Of a DNA stretch of 64,000 bases, positions 25,897 to 34,841 are shown in pieces. Source of the DNA: CAXBCP01 sp963977005 (GTDB lineage Bacteria > Pseudomonadota > Alphaproteobacteria > MPNO01 > UBA830); NCBI GenBank assembly GCA_963977005.1, contig CAXBMQ010000002.1, positions 124,001-188,000 on the forward strand, written 5' to 3'. The notes beneath the pieces were generated by a model. That model did not search any database. It had not been told where the DNA came from and was given only the letters and a program-made list of their open reading frames with translations. Position 1 is the stretch's first letter. Each line of letters opens with the position of its first letter. Made by a program: the position numbers and the translations under genes.

Positions 25897-27312
25897 TTGG
25901 CAAAAACGCTTCATATCAAGAATTACGGTTGTCAGATGAACGTGTACGATGCCGTCCGCATGTCGGATGTGCTCGCACCGCTCGGCTATCGTCATGTCGA
26001 TACGCCGGACGACGCCGATCTGGTTATTCTCAATACCTGTCACATACGCGAGAAAGCCGCCGAGAAGGTATATTCCGAACTCGGGCGGTTGCGCGCGCTC
26101 AAGCAGGACCGCACCGAGGGCGGTTCGGACGGCCGGTCGCCGATGATGATCGGCGTGGCCGGCTGTGTCGCCCAGGCGGAAGGCGCCGAAATGGTGCGCC
26201 GTGCGCCGTATGTCGATCTTGTTTTCGGGCCGCAGACTTATCACCGCCTGCCCGAAATGGTGGCCCGCGCGACACGCGAGTCCTCCGGCAAACGCGGTGC
26301 CGGGCGCGGCATTATCGATACGGATTTTCCGGTCGAACCCAAATTCGATTTCCTGCCCGATGCCGCATCGCAGGGGGCATCGGCTTTTCTGACCATTCAG
26401 GAAGGATGTGACCGGTTCTGCGCCTTCTGCGTTGTACCCTACACGCGCGGTGCCGAATACTCGCGCCCCGCCGCCGACGTAATTGACGAAGCGCGTCAGC
26501 TTGTCGCCGGCGGCGCCCGCGAGATAACGCTGCTCGGCCAGAACGTGAACGCCTATCACGGGGCATCCCCTTCGGGTGGCGAATGGCGGCTGGCAGCACT
26601 GGCCGCAGAACTCGCCGGTATCGACGGACTGGAACGCATTCGCTACACCACGTCGCACCCGCGCGACATGACCCCCGATCTGATTGCCGCCCATGGCGAG
26701 ATCGATGCGCTGATGCCCTATCTGCATCTTCCGGTGCAGTCCGGCTCGGATTCGATCCTCGCGGCGATGAACCGGCAGCACACGGCGGCCGACTATCTGA
26801 AGATCATCGATGCGCTGCGTGCCGCCCGTCCCGATATCGCCCTGTCTTCCGATTTCATCGTCGGACACCCGGGCGAGGACGATGCGGATTTCGAGGCGAC
26901 AATGGATTTGATCCGTCGGGTGGGATACGCACAGGCTTATTCTTTCAAATACAGTCCGCGTCCGGGCACGCCGGCGGCGGCGATGGAAGATGCGATTCCC
27001 GAAGACGTGAAATCTGAACGATTGGCAAGATTGCAGGCGTTGCTCAACGAACAGCAGGTCGCGTTCAATGAGACATTCGTGGGAAACACCCTGCCGGTTC
27101 TGTTGGATCGGCGGGGGCGCGGCGATACCCAGTGTGCCGGACGCAGCCCATGGATGCACTCTGTACATGTCGATTTCGCCAGCGCAGCCGATGCCGACAA
27201 TGCATTCGGTACGACCGTTGATGTCCGGGTTCTTTCCGCCCATCCGAATTCTCTTGCGGCATCGCCCGTCCTTGACCGCGACGCCGCCCTGCAGGAGCCA
27301 GCGACCGTTTGA
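25897..27312 (+). CDS. miaB: tRNA-2-methylthio-N6-dimethylallyladenosine synthase MiaB
   Basis: Radical-SAM methylthiotransferase modifying A37 of tRNAs reading UNN codons. The 471 residues have the N-terminal cluster Cys in KNYGCQMN, LNTCHIREKAAEK and GCVAQAEG, the radical-SAM Cys triad CDRFCAFC, and a C-terminal TRAM domain. The frame starts with TTG at 25897; the first downstream ATG would delete the first cluster Cys, and an in-frame TGA lies 28 bases upstream of the TTG. Overlaps phoH by 4 bp. Confidence 0.95.
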   Translation: MAKTLHIKNYGCQMNVYDAVRMSDVLAPLGYRHVDTPDDADLVILNTCHIREKAAEKVYSELGRLRALKQDRTEGGSDGRSPMMIGVAGCVAQAEGAEMVRRAPYVDLVFGPQTYHRLPEMVARATRESSGKRGAGRGIIDTDFPVEPKFDFLPDAASQGASAFLTIQEGCDRFCAFCVVPYTRGAEYSRPAADVIDEARQLVAGGAREITLLGQNVNAYHGASPSGGEWRLAALAAELAGIDGLERIRYTTSHPRDMTPDLIAAHGEIDALMPYLHLPVQSGSDSILAAMNRQHTAADYLKIIDALRAARPDIALSSDFIVGHPGEDDADFEATMDLIRRVGYAQAYSFKYSPRPGTPAAAMEDAIPEDVKSERLARLQALLNEQQVAFNETFVGNTLPVLLDRRGRGDTQCAGRSPWMHSVHVDFASAADADNAFGTTVDVRVLSAHPNSLAASPVLDRDAALQEPATV

Positions 27313-28316
27313 GTCAGCAAGCCACATCAGGCGACGGCGCCTCACCCCTCTCGCTGGAATTCGATGACAATCGGCTATTGCCCGCGCTCTATGGCGATTT
27401 CGATCGTCACCTTGCGCGTATTGAACAGCTTCTCGGTGTGACGGTGGCCTCCCGCGGGAACAGCGTCGTCATCACCGGCGACCCGACCCTGGGTCAAATT
27501 GCGTCTGCCGCCCTGCAGTCCCTTTACGAACGGCTCGCCGGCGGACAGGAGGTCGCGCTCGCCGAGGTCGATGCCGCTGTTCGGCTGGCGCGCAGCGCCG
27601 CCGAGGAAGGAACGGCCGGGGTCGCCGACCACGGCAGCGGCAAGCTCGTCATCCGGACGCCGAAACGCCATATTTCCCCCCGCTCCGCCGGTCAGCAACG
27701 TTATATCCGCGCGTTGCTCGACAGCGAACTGGCCTTCGGTCTCGGACCGGCGGGGACCGGCAAAACCTATCTGGCGGTTGCGATGGCGGTGTCGATGCTG
27801 ACCTCGGGACGGGTCGATAGAATCATCCTGTCGCGTCCGGCCGTCGAAGCCGGCGAACGTCTTGGGTTTCTGCCGGGCGACATGCGCGACAAGATCGATC
27901 CGTATCTGCGGCCGCTCTACGATGCGCTTTACGACATGATGCCGCCCGAACAGGTCGACCGCCGCCTAGAAACCGGCGAAATAGAGGTTGCGCCGCTCGC
28001 CTTCATGCGTGGCCGGACCCTGTCGAATGCCTACGTTATCCTTGACGAAGCGCAAAACGCGACATCCGTGCAGATGAAGATGTTCCTGACGCGTCTCGGC
28101 GAAAACGCCCGCATGGTCGTCACCGGCGATCTCAGCCAGATCGACCTGCCCCGGGGTGTCACGTCCGGGCTTCGTCACGCCGTCAGAACGCTGGAAGGTG
28201 TGCCCGGCGTCGCCACGACGCAATTACATGCCGAGGATGTCGTGCGCCATGAACTGGTATCGCGTATCGTCAACGCATACGAGGCGGTTGAAGCGCGGGG
28301 CGATGCCGATGACTGA
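27309..28316 (+). CDS. phoH: PhoH family ATPase
   Basis: Cytoplasmic P-loop ATPase of the PhoH/YbeZ family, associated with RNA metabolism together with YbeY. The 335 residues have an N-terminal single-strand nucleic-acid-binding-like segment, Walker A GPAGTGKTYLA (about 146) and Walker B VILDEAQNAT, with GDLSQIDLP near the end. Starts with TTG at 27309 overlapping the miaB stop. Operon order miaB-phoH-ybeY-corC-lnt is conserved. Confidence 0.94.
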   Translation: MSQQATSGDGASPLSLEFDDNRLLPALYGDFDRHLARIEQLLGVTVASRGNSVVITGDPTLGQIASAALQSLYERLAGGQEVALAEVDAAVRLARSAAEEGTAGVADHGSGKLVIRTPKRHISPRSAGQQRYIRALLDSELAFGLGPAGTGKTYLAVAMAVSMLTSGRVDRIILSRPAVEAGERLGFLPGDMRDKIDPYLRPLYDALYDMMPPEQVDRRLETGEIEVAPLAFMRGRTLSNAYVILDEAQNATSVQMKMFLTRLGENARMVVTGDLSQIDLPRGVTSGLRHAVRTLEGVPGVATTQLHAEDVVRHELVSRIVNAYEAVEARGDADD

Positions 28317-28845
28317 GGACGGTCTGGCACCTGAAATTGAGATCGACATACTGGTCGAGGCCGGCGACTGGGGTAACGCAATACTCTCCGCCGCCGACCT
28401 CGCGGACGGGGCCGCAAGGGCAGCGCTTGCCGGCGAGAGCCTTACTGCCCGGGCGCTGGAATTGAGCATTCTTCTGACGGATGATGCGGCCATCGCGGTA
28501 TTGAACGGCCAGTGGCGTGGCAAGAGCGGTCCGACGAACGTACTGTCGTTCCCCGCCGAGGCGGATGCCGCGCAGGAAACGCCGCCCGACGCTCCCATAC
28601 TGCTCGGCGATGTCGCCATTGCGCTTGAGACCCTCGCGGCCGAGGCGCGGGATACCGGTATTGCGCCGGAAGATCATCTGCGGCATCTGGTTGTGCACGG
28701 AGTGCTGCACCTGTGTGGCTACGATCATGAGAACGATGCGGATGCCGACCGAATGGAAAGCCGTGAAACCGACATACTGAAAACGCTTGGCGTGTCTGAC
28801 CCCTATGCCGCCGCCGAGCGGCGCCTGGAGGACGCCCGGTCATGA
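28309..28845 (+). CDS. ybeY: Endoribonuclease YbeY
   Basis: Zinc-dependent RNase needed for 16S rRNA 3'-end maturation and ribosome quality control. The 178 residues have the metal motif VHGVLHLCGYDHENDAD (His-x3-His-x5-His) and the preceding GPTNVLSFP. ATG 28309 is chosen because GGGG lies 8 bases before it; an ATG six bases earlier (28303) is equally in frame. Overlaps phoH by 8 bases and the next gene by 4 (ATGA), so translation is coupled on both sides. Confidence 0.93.
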   Translation: MTEDGLAPEIEIDILVEAGDWGNAILSAADLADGAARAALAGESLTARALELSILLTDDAAIAVLNGQWRGKSGPTNVLSFPAEADAAQETPPDAPILLGDVAIALETLAAEARDTGIAPEDHLRHLVVHGVLHLCGYDHENDADADRMESRETDILKTLGVSDPYAAAERRLEDARS

Positions 28846-29732
28846 GCAATCTAAGCGACGAGTCCAGACCGCCCGAAGACCAGGAGCCTGAGGGTGCATC
28901 CGGAATCCGCAATTTATGGCGATCGTTGACGGGCGGCCGCAGCGATGCCGACAATCTGCGCGACACCATTGAAGAGCTGATCGAGCTTGAAGACGATGGC
29001 GACAACGCGGAGGAACTCACGTTGTTCCGCAATGTCCTCAGCGTCCGCCATGTAACGGTCAATGACGTCATGGTGCCCCGCGCCGATATCAAGGCGGTGG
29101 ATGTCGGGATTACGATCTCGGATGTCGCAAAGGTCATGAGTGCCTGCGGACATTCGAGGTTGCCGGTGTTCCGCGACAATCTCGATGACGTCGTCGGCAT
29201 GCTCCATATCAAGGACGTCCTGGCCTGCTGGGAAGGCGACCAGGAAACCGGGATAAGCAACATCGTCCGCAAGCCGCTTTTCGTTGCACCGTCGATGCCG
29301 GTTCTCGAACTGCTGCTGCAGATGCGCGTGCAGCGTTTGCACATGGCGCTGGTTGTAGATGAATTCGGCGGCATTGACGGCCTCGTGACGATCGAAGATC
29401 TCGTCGAGGAAATTATCGGCGACATTGAAGACGAGCACGATGAAGACCGGGGGCCCGGGCTGGTGCGCAAGGGTCCCGGTGTTATTGACGTGGATGCCCG
29501 TCTCGAGATCGAGGATTTCGAGGAGGAAGCCGGCGCGTTTCTGACCGAAACCGAACGGGATGAAGATATCGATACGATGGGCGGGCTGGTGTTCTATCTC
29601 GCGGGCCGGGTACCCGGCCGCGGCGAGGTGATTGGCCACGAATCGGGAATCGAGTTCGAGATTCTGGAAGCCGATCCCCGCCGAATCCGGCGGTTGCGCG
29701 CTTCCCAGATACCCGCACCGCCCGGCGAATGA
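28842..29732 (+). CDS. CorC/TlyC-type CBS-domain protein
   Basis: Cytoplasmic CBS-pair protein of the CorC_HlyC class, 296 residues. The tandem CBS domains begin at VNDVMVPRADIKAVDV and continue through FVAPSMPVLELLLQMR. The C-terminal CorC_HlyC (transporter-associated) domain contains FYLAGRVPGRGEV. There is no N-terminal DUF21 membrane domain, so this is the short soluble form linked to magnesium/cobalt efflux. Lies between ybeY and lnt as in most proteobacteria. Confidence 0.9.
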   Translation: MSNLSDESRPPEDQEPEGASGIRNLWRSLTGGRSDADNLRDTIEELIELEDDGDNAEELTLFRNVLSVRHVTVNDVMVPRADIKAVDVGITISDVAKVMSACGHSRLPVFRDNLDDVVGMLHIKDVLACWEGDQETGISNIVRKPLFVAPSMPVLELLLQMRVQRLHMALVVDEFGGIDGLVTIEDLVEEIIGDIEDEHDEDRGPGLVRKGPGVIDVDARLEIEDFEEEAGAFLTETERDEDIDTMGGLVFYLAGRVPGRGEVIGHESGIEFEILEADPRRIRRLRASQIPAPPGE

Positions 29733-29766
29733 GCGGAGCCGCCGGGCGCTCCTCACGGCTTGTGTG

Positions 29767-31329
29767 ATGAAGATCGGTGCGTTGACAAACTGCCCCCGCA
29801 GGCTTGCGACGGTTAACGGCTGGCGACGCTGGCTCCTTGCCTTTGCGTTCGGTGCCGCCGCTGTTGCGGCGCAGCCCCCTTTTCATGTTCTGCCCGCGCT
29901 GCTGATTGCGTTTCCCGGTCTTGTCTGGCTGCTTGATGGCGCGGCGTCGCGCCGCAGCGTGTTCGGTGTCGGCTGGATGTTCGGTGCAGGTTATTTCGCT
30001 GCGGGCCTCTACTGGGTCCCGAACGCCCTGCTGGTCGACGCGGCACGGTTCGCCTGGCTGATCCCGTTCGCGGTTCTGGGACTTTCGCTCGGCCTGGGAC
30101 TGTTTATCGGCGGCGCGACGTTGCTTGCCCGGCAGGTATGGTCGCCCGGTGCCGGGCGTATCTTTGCACTGGCCGCTTCATGGGCGTTTTTCGAATGGGT
30201 GCGGGGAACGGTTCTTACGGGTTTCCCCTGGAATCCGGTCGGCAATGTCTGGGTTGCCGTGCCCGAGGTCCTGCAGTCGGCTGCCTGGCTGGGGGTGTAC
30301 GGGCTTTCCGCAATTACCGTGTTTGCGGCCGCGGCCCTGGCGATGGTCGGGGTGCCGGGACCGCGCAGGTTCTACTGGGCCGTCTCGGGGCTTGTCCTTG
30401 TTGCCCTGATCGCGGTCGCCGGTTCGCTTCGGCTCGCCGGTGCAACCGACGATAGGGTGCCCGGCGTCGTCCTGCGGATCGTTCAGCCCAATATCGCACA
30501 GCGCGACAAATGGTTGCCGGCGCGGCGGGCGCAGAATTATGCGCGTCACCTGCAGATGAGCGGCCAGCGCGGCGACGGACGCGTCACCCATGTGATCTGG
30601 CCGGAGACCGCAGCGCCGTTCTCGGTAGCGACCGACGCCGCGCGCCGCGCTCTCATGCACCGGGCCGTGCCGCCCGGCGGCTTTCTGCTCACCGGTTCGG
30701 TCAGGGTCGAACGGCGCAATGGCCGTGTCGTCCGGGTCTGGAACAGTCTCGTGGCTGTTGACGGGCAGGCAGATGTCGCCGCCGTTTACGACAAGCACCA
30801 TCTGGTGCCGTTCGGCGAATACATGCCGTTGCGGGACGTTTTGCCACTCGGCAAGATCACCGCCGGTGCGCTCGATTTCTCCGCCGGGCCCGGGCCGCGG
30901 ACCCTCCGTCTGCCGGGTCTGCCTGCCTTCAGTCCTCTGATCTGCTACGAGATCATTTTCCCGGGCCGCGTGGCCGCTTCGGCCGACCGGCCATCGTGGC
31001 TGCTCAATATTACCAACGATGCCTGGTTCGGCAGCAGTGCCGGGCCATACCAGCATTTCGCATCTGCCCGTCTTCGGGCGGTCGAAGAAGGTCTGCCCGT
31101 GGTCCGTGCTGCGAATACCGGAATATCGGGTATCATCGATTCCTACGGGCGTATTGTTGCGCGTCTCGGCCTCGAACAATCGGGAACGGTGGATTCCGAA
31201 TTACCCCTGGCGGCGCCCGTGCCCACGATATTTGCCAGATTTGGGAACCTTGTCCCCGGGCTGCTGGTTCTGTTGATGATTATCGCCGCCGCGGGTTTCC
31301 GCCACCGCCGAGACGCTGAAACATGTTGA
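29767..31329 (+). CDS. lnt: Apolipoprotein N-acyltransferase Lnt
   Basis: Inner-membrane enzyme that adds the third acyl chain to lipoproteins before Lol export. The 520 residues have five or more N-terminal helices, then a periplasmic nitrilase-like domain with the catalytic triad Glu (WPETAAPFS, about 280), Lys (YDKHHLVPFGEYMP, about 343) and Cys (LICYEIIFP, about 393), plus NDAWFG. A final C-terminal helix follows (LVPGLLVLLMIIAAAG). ATG 29767 gives the standard length. Confidence 0.95.
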   Translation: MKIGALTNCPRRLATVNGWRRWLLAFAFGAAAVAAQPPFHVLPALLIAFPGLVWLLDGAASRRSVFGVGWMFGAGYFAAGLYWVPNALLVDAARFAWLIPFAVLGLSLGLGLFIGGATLLARQVWSPGAGRIFALAASWAFFEWVRGTVLTGFPWNPVGNVWVAVPEVLQSAAWLGVYGLSAITVFAAAALAMVGVPGPRRFYWAVSGLVLVALIAVAGSLRLAGATDDRVPGVVLRIVQPNIAQRDKWLPARRAQNYARHLQMSGQRGDGRVTHVIWPETAAPFSVATDAARRALMHRAVPPGGFLLTGSVRVERRNGRVVRVWNSLVAVDGQADVAAVYDKHHLVPFGEYMPLRDVLPLGKITAGALDFSAGPGPRTLRLPGLPAFSPLICYEIIFPGRVAASADRPSWLLNITNDAWFGSSAGPYQHFASARLRAVEEGLPVVRAANTGISGIIDSYGRIVARLGLEQSGTVDSELPLAAPVPTIFARFGNLVPGLLVLLMIIAAAGFRHRRDAETC

Positions 31330-31340
31330 AACATTTTGGT

Positions 31341-31371
31341 GGCCATCTATACATACAATAGTATACTGGCC
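31341..31371. promoter_or_regulatory. Interrupted palindrome upstream of the Xre regulator gene
   Basis: GGCCATCTATAC and GTATACTGGCC form an inverted repeat (one-base bulge) around ATACAATA, about 100 bp before the start of the Xre-type gene. Just before it, TGAAACAT occurs twice as a direct repeat (31316-31334) at the end of lnt. Likely an operator, perhaps for the adjacent regulator itself; inferred. Confidence 0.4.
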
Positions 31372-31469
31372 GCTCTCTCCGCCATTTGTCAGTAGCATTC
31401 GCTGTGATCGAAACGCGCTTGAAGATATCGGCATTGGCACCAGCAATTCACGAGAAATCGATTAAAGAC

Positions 31470-31931
31470 ATGGACAAGCCTGAAGAAACGAAGAAACAAC
31501 GCGCAACGCCGATCCGCACCCGGGGCGGTCCCGAGGCAGTCGATGTCCATGTCGGCAGCAGGGTGCGTCAGCGCAGGACGATGCTCGGCATGAGCCAGGA
31601 AAAGCTTGGCGAAGCCCTCGGTCTGACGTTCCAGCAGGTACAGAAGTACGAGCGCGGCGCAAACCGAATCGGTGCGAGCCGCCTGCATCATATTTCGGAA
31701 GTGCTCGACGTTCCGATCAACTATTTTTTCGAGGACATTTCTCCGTCCTTGACGAAGAAGCGCGGCAAGACGGGTCTTGCCGAAGCACAGGCCGAATACG
31801 ATCACGACCCCATGGCAAAGCGCGAAACGCTTGAACTGGTGCGTTCCTATTACAAGATCACCGATCCCAAGGTACGCCGACGCGTGTTCGAACTCACCAA
31901 ACAACTCGGTAAATCCTTCGCAGGCAACTAG
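31470..31931 (+). CDS. Xre family HTH regulator (PraR-like)
   Basis: Small DNA-binding protein of 153 residues. An Xre/Cro helix-turn-helix (VDVHVGSRVRQRRTMLGMSQ, then GEALGLTFQQVQKYERGANR) is followed by a C-terminal tail of unknown fold. This resembles rhizobial PraR, a regulator of biofilm and quorum-sensing functions, and homologues occupy the same lnt-xre-metK position across alphaproteobacteria. ATG 31470 (MDKPEETKKQ) is preferred; an earlier in-frame ATG at 31386 would add 28 residues and cover the promoter region. Confidence 0.85.
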   Translation: MDKPEETKKQRATPIRTRGGPEAVDVHVGSRVRQRRTMLGMSQEKLGEALGLTFQQVQKYERGANRIGASRLHHISEVLDVPINYFFEDISPSLTKKRGKTGLAEAQAEYDHDPMAKRETLELVRSYYKITDPKVRRRVFELTKQLGKSFAGN

Positions 31932-32146
31932 GACCTGAAGGCCGCGTTTCGAAGTTGTCCTGTTGCGAAGACCGGACAAAGGGGAACGTTGCGCTCTACT
32001 TGACCTGACGCGCTGTTATTGCCACAACGCTGCACCACACGGCTGTTTTGTCGGCGATATGCCGCCTATGAAATCAGTTCCGTATAAGAAAGGGCCGTAC
32101 CCTGCCGGGCGGGTCCAGACAGTAAATCAATTCGAGGAGCCAGAAC

Positions 32147-33319
32147 GTGCCCAAGGGAACTTACCTTTTTACCAGTGAATCCGTTTCCGAAGGACACCCG
32201 GACAAGGTTTCCGACAGAATTTCCGATGCCGTCGTTGACCTCTATCTCGGCGCGGATCCCTTGTCCCGTGTCGCTTGTGAAACCCTGACGACGACGAACC
32301 GTATCGTTCTTGCCGGCGAAGTGCGCGGCCCGGAATCGATCACCAAAGACATGATCGAGGGCGTCGCGCGGGATGCGGTGAAGGATATCGGCTACGAACA
32401 GGATGGTTTTCACTGGAAGAACGCCGAGGTCGAAGTTCATCTTCATCAGCAGTCCGTGGATATCGCACAGGGCGTCGATTCGGCCGGAAACAAGGACGAA
32501 GGCGCGGGTGACCAGGGCATCATGTTCGGATTTGCCTGCACCGAAACGCCGACCCTGATGCCGGCGCCGCTCTACTATTCCCATGAAATTCTCCGTTCCC
32601 TGGCCGCGGCGCGCCATGCCGACGCCAATTCCGGTCTCGGCCCCGATTCGAAAAGCCAGGTGACGCTGCAATACGAAAACGGCAAACCCGTCGGGGCGAC
32701 GTCCGTCGTTGTCTCCACCCAGCATGCCGAAGGTCTCGACCAGGACGAAATCCGTGAAATCGTGCGCCCGCATGTTGAAGGTATTCTCCCCAAAGGCTGG
32801 ATGTGCCCGGAAGAGGAGTTCTACGTGAACCCCACGGGACGCTTCGTGATTGGCGGGCCGGACGGCGATTGCGGGCTGACCGGCCGCAAGATTATCGTCG
32901 ACACCTATGGCGGTGCGGCGCCCCATGGTGGCGGCGCGTTCTCCGGCAAGGATCCATCCAAGGTCGACCGCTCCGCGGCGTATGCGGCGCGTTGGGTTGC
33001 CAAAAACGTGGTCGCCGCGGGTCTCGCCGAGAAATGCGTCATCCAGGTTGCCTATGCGATCGGCGTTGCCAAGCCGTTGTCGGTCTATGTCGATACTGCA
33101 GGTACCGCGAAGATCGACGAGGACAAGCTTGCCGGGGTCATCCAGGAAGTCGTCGATTTGTCGCCCCGCGGTATCCGTGAAGGCCTGCAGCTCAGCCGGC
33201 CGATCTATGCGCGTTCCGCGGCCTATGGCCACTTTGGACGCGAGCCCGATGCGGATGGCGGGTTCTCGTGGGAGAAAACGGACCTGGTCGACGCCCTCAA
33301 AGCGGCCGCTTCTTCGTAA
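32147..33319 (+). CDS. metK: S-adenosylmethionine synthetase
   Basis: Forms SAM from methionine and ATP. The 390 residues contain SEGHPDKVSDRISDA, the signature hexapeptide GAGDQG and the P-loop-like GGGAFSGKDPSKVDRS. The start codon is GTG with a good Shine-Dalgarno (GAGGAG) 7 bases upstream. The 215-bp leader contains no SAM riboswitch that I can recognise. Confidence 0.96.
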   Translation: MPKGTYLFTSESVSEGHPDKVSDRISDAVVDLYLGADPLSRVACETLTTTNRIVLAGEVRGPESITKDMIEGVARDAVKDIGYEQDGFHWKNAEVEVHLHQQSVDIAQGVDSAGNKDEGAGDQGIMFGFACTETPTLMPAPLYYSHEILRSLAAARHADANSGLGPDSKSQVTLQYENGKPVGATSVVVSTQHAEGLDQDEIREIVRPHVEGILPKGWMCPEEEFYVNPTGRFVIGGPDGDCGLTGRKIIVDTYGGAAPHGGGAFSGKDPSKVDRSAAYAARWVAKNVVAAGLAEKCVIQVAYAIGVAKPLSVYVDTAGTAKIDEDKLAGVIQEVVDLSPRGIREGLQLSRPIYARSAAYGHFGREPDADGGFSWEKTDLVDALKAAASS

Positions 33320-33368
33320 GCACCGCGTTTCCCCGCCTGATCTCCTCCCTGATTCCCAGGCTGTTCCG

Positions 33369-34085
33369 CTGACCGATCAAGAACACCCGGCCCGCCGCCG
33401 CATACTTTACGGGCGGCGGCAGGGCCGGCGACTGAGGTCGGGCCAGCGCGCGCTGGTCGAAAACCTGTTGCCGTCGATTGAAATCGATCTGCCCGCCGAA
33501 TCCCGGGCGTTCGCGCCGTTCAGTCTTTTTGACGCGGATCCGGATCAACTGTGGCTCGAAATCGGTTTCGGCGGTGGCGAGCATCTTGCGTGGCAGGCAA
33601 AAAACAATCCGCAGGCCGGTATCATCGGCTGTGAGCCGTTTATCAACGGCGTGGTCAAACTGCTCGGCTATATCCGCGATGACAATCTCGGCAATATCAG
33701 GCTGTACCGGGACGATGCCCGCCAGCTTGTCGATCTTCTTCCCGATGCGTCGATCGATCGCGCCTTTATCCTGTTTCCTGATCCGTGGCCCAAGACGCGG
33801 CACAACAAGCGGCGTATTGTGTCGGCGCCGGTGATCGACCGTTTGGCGCAGGCTCTGAAAGACGGCGCCGAACTTCGTATTGCAACGGACGACCCTGGAT
33901 ACCTGGAATGGATTTTGTGGCACATGCAGAAGCAGCCGGCTTTTGCGTGGACTGCGCGTGCGCCCCGGGACTGGCGGGAACGCCCCGACGACTGGCCCGC
34001 AACGCGCTATGAGCAAAAGGCGGCAAAGGCCGGCCGAAGCAGTGCTTTTCTGACATATGTCCGACGGGACCGGCCGACAGTGTGA
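33369..34085 (+). CDS. trmB: tRNA (guanine-N7-)-methyltransferase TrmB
   Basis: SAM-dependent methylation of G46 in tRNA. The 238 residues show WLEIGFGGGEHL, GCEPFINGVVKLL, FILFPDPWPKTRHNKRRIV and TDDPGYLEWIL. The frame has no ATG, GTG or TTG between the metK stop and the conserved ILYGRRQG motif. The CTG at 33369 gives the expected N-terminus M-TDQEHPARRR, with CCCAGG 8 bases upstream. The alternative is an ATG inside the end of metK (near 33255) with about 38 extra residues. Identity is certain, start is not. Confidence 0.88.
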   Translation: MTDQEHPARRRILYGRRQGRRLRSGQRALVENLLPSIEIDLPAESRAFAPFSLFDADPDQLWLEIGFGGGEHLAWQAKNNPQAGIIGCEPFINGVVKLLGYIRDDNLGNIRLYRDDARQLVDLLPDASIDRAFILFPDPWPKTRHNKRRIVSAPVIDRLAQALKDGAELRIATDDPGYLEWILWHMQKQPAFAWTARAPRDWRERPDDWPATRYEQKAAKAGRSSAFLTYVRRDRPTV

Positions 34086-34180
34086 CGCGCTATAAAAGCT
34101 TGCCTTCGCCGCGGGCCGGGACTAGGTTACGCCGCACTTAACCACAGGTTCTCCCGGGGACCGAATAAAAGTTCAGAAGA

Positions 34181-34202
34181 GTGGGCCCGGCCCGCTTTTT
34201 TT
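34181..34202 (+). terminator. Rho-independent terminator between trmB and rimP
   Basis: GTGGGC-CCG-GCCCGC forms a 6-bp G/C-rich stem (one G-T pair) with a 3-base loop, followed directly by seven T. It lies 96 bp after trmB and 110 bp before rimP, so it ends the metK-trmB transcript or attenuates read-through into the nusA operon. Confidence 0.65.
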
Positions 34203-34230
34203 ATTGGGCTGGCGGATAGACCCGGAACCG

Positions 34231-34266
34231 GACCAGATATACTTGGACGACCAGATATACTTGGAC
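34231..34266 (+). repeat. 18-bp perfect tandem repeat in the rimP leader
   Basis: GACCAGATATACTTGGAC occurs twice head-to-tail (34231-34248 and 34249-34266). Immediately after, GACGAAACGTA occurs twice with a 17-bp period (34264-34274 and 34281-34291). Each 18-mer contains TATACT, a good -10-like hexamer. Seen directly. Confidence 0.9.
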
Positions 34267-34312
34267 GAAACGTACTCTTCGACGAAACGTATTCAGGCGA
34301 ATAATACCGACG

Positions 34313-34822
34313 ATGGATCAGGCTTCACTTGTTGCGCAATTGATCGAACCGTCCCTCGAATCGATGGGATACGATCTCGTGCGCGTACAGATCAACGGCG
34401 GTGCGTCGGACATGTGTCTTCAGATCATGGCCGAACGTCAGGACCGCACCGAGATGAATGTCGAGGATTGCGCCAGTATCAGCCGCAATATTTCGACCAT
34501 TCTCGACGTCGAGGACCCCATACCGGAGGCATATACGCTGGAAGTCAGCTCTCCCGGCATGGATCGCCCGCTCGTCAGGCTTGAAGACTTCAGCCGTTTC
34601 GCGGGTTTCGAGGCGCGGATCGACACGCGGGCGGCGATCGTCGACCGCAAGCGCTTTCGCGGCAAGCTGGAGGGCGTCGACGGCGAAACGATCCTGATCG
34701 AGGTCGATGGCGAAACCTATGAAATTCCTTTCGGGGACATCCTGCGCGCGAAACTGGTGCTGACGGACGAGCTGATTGCCGCCAGTCAGAAAGCGCACAA
34801 ACAGAACAAAGAAAACGTTTAA
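34313..34822 (+). CDS. rimP: Ribosome maturation factor RimP
   Basis: Assists late assembly of the 30S subunit. The 169 residues show IEPSLESMGYDLVRVQ, VEDCASISRNISTIL and YTLEVSSPGMDRPL, typical of RimP, with a C-terminal Sm-like domain. First gene of the rimP-nusA-ylxR-infB operon; nusA follows after 19 bp. Confidence 0.95.
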   Translation: MDQASLVAQLIEPSLESMGYDLVRVQINGGASDMCLQIMAERQDRTEMNVEDCASISRNISTILDVEDPIPEAYTLEVSSPGMDRPLVRLEDFSRFAGFEARIDTRAAIVDRKRFRGKLEGVDGETILIEVDGETYEIPFGDILRAKLVLTDELIAASQKAHKQNKENV

Positions 34823-34841
34823 CGCTAACGGAAGAACGAAA

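Noticed and set aside
31932..32146. Possible SAM riboswitch before metK
   Set aside because: CCACAACG occurs, but the rest of the SAM/SAH and SAM-II consensus (core stem, pseudoknot and sequestered Shine-Dalgarno) could not be matched.
34086..34312. Possible initiator tRNA gene before rimP-nusA, as in E. coli
   Set aside because: No cloverleaf or TTCGAATC-type T-loop found; only a terminator and repeats.
34204..34584. 126-codon frame over the rimP leader repeats
   Set aside because: Repeated DQIYLD arises from the 18-bp tandem repeat and the frame overlaps rimP; no coding support.
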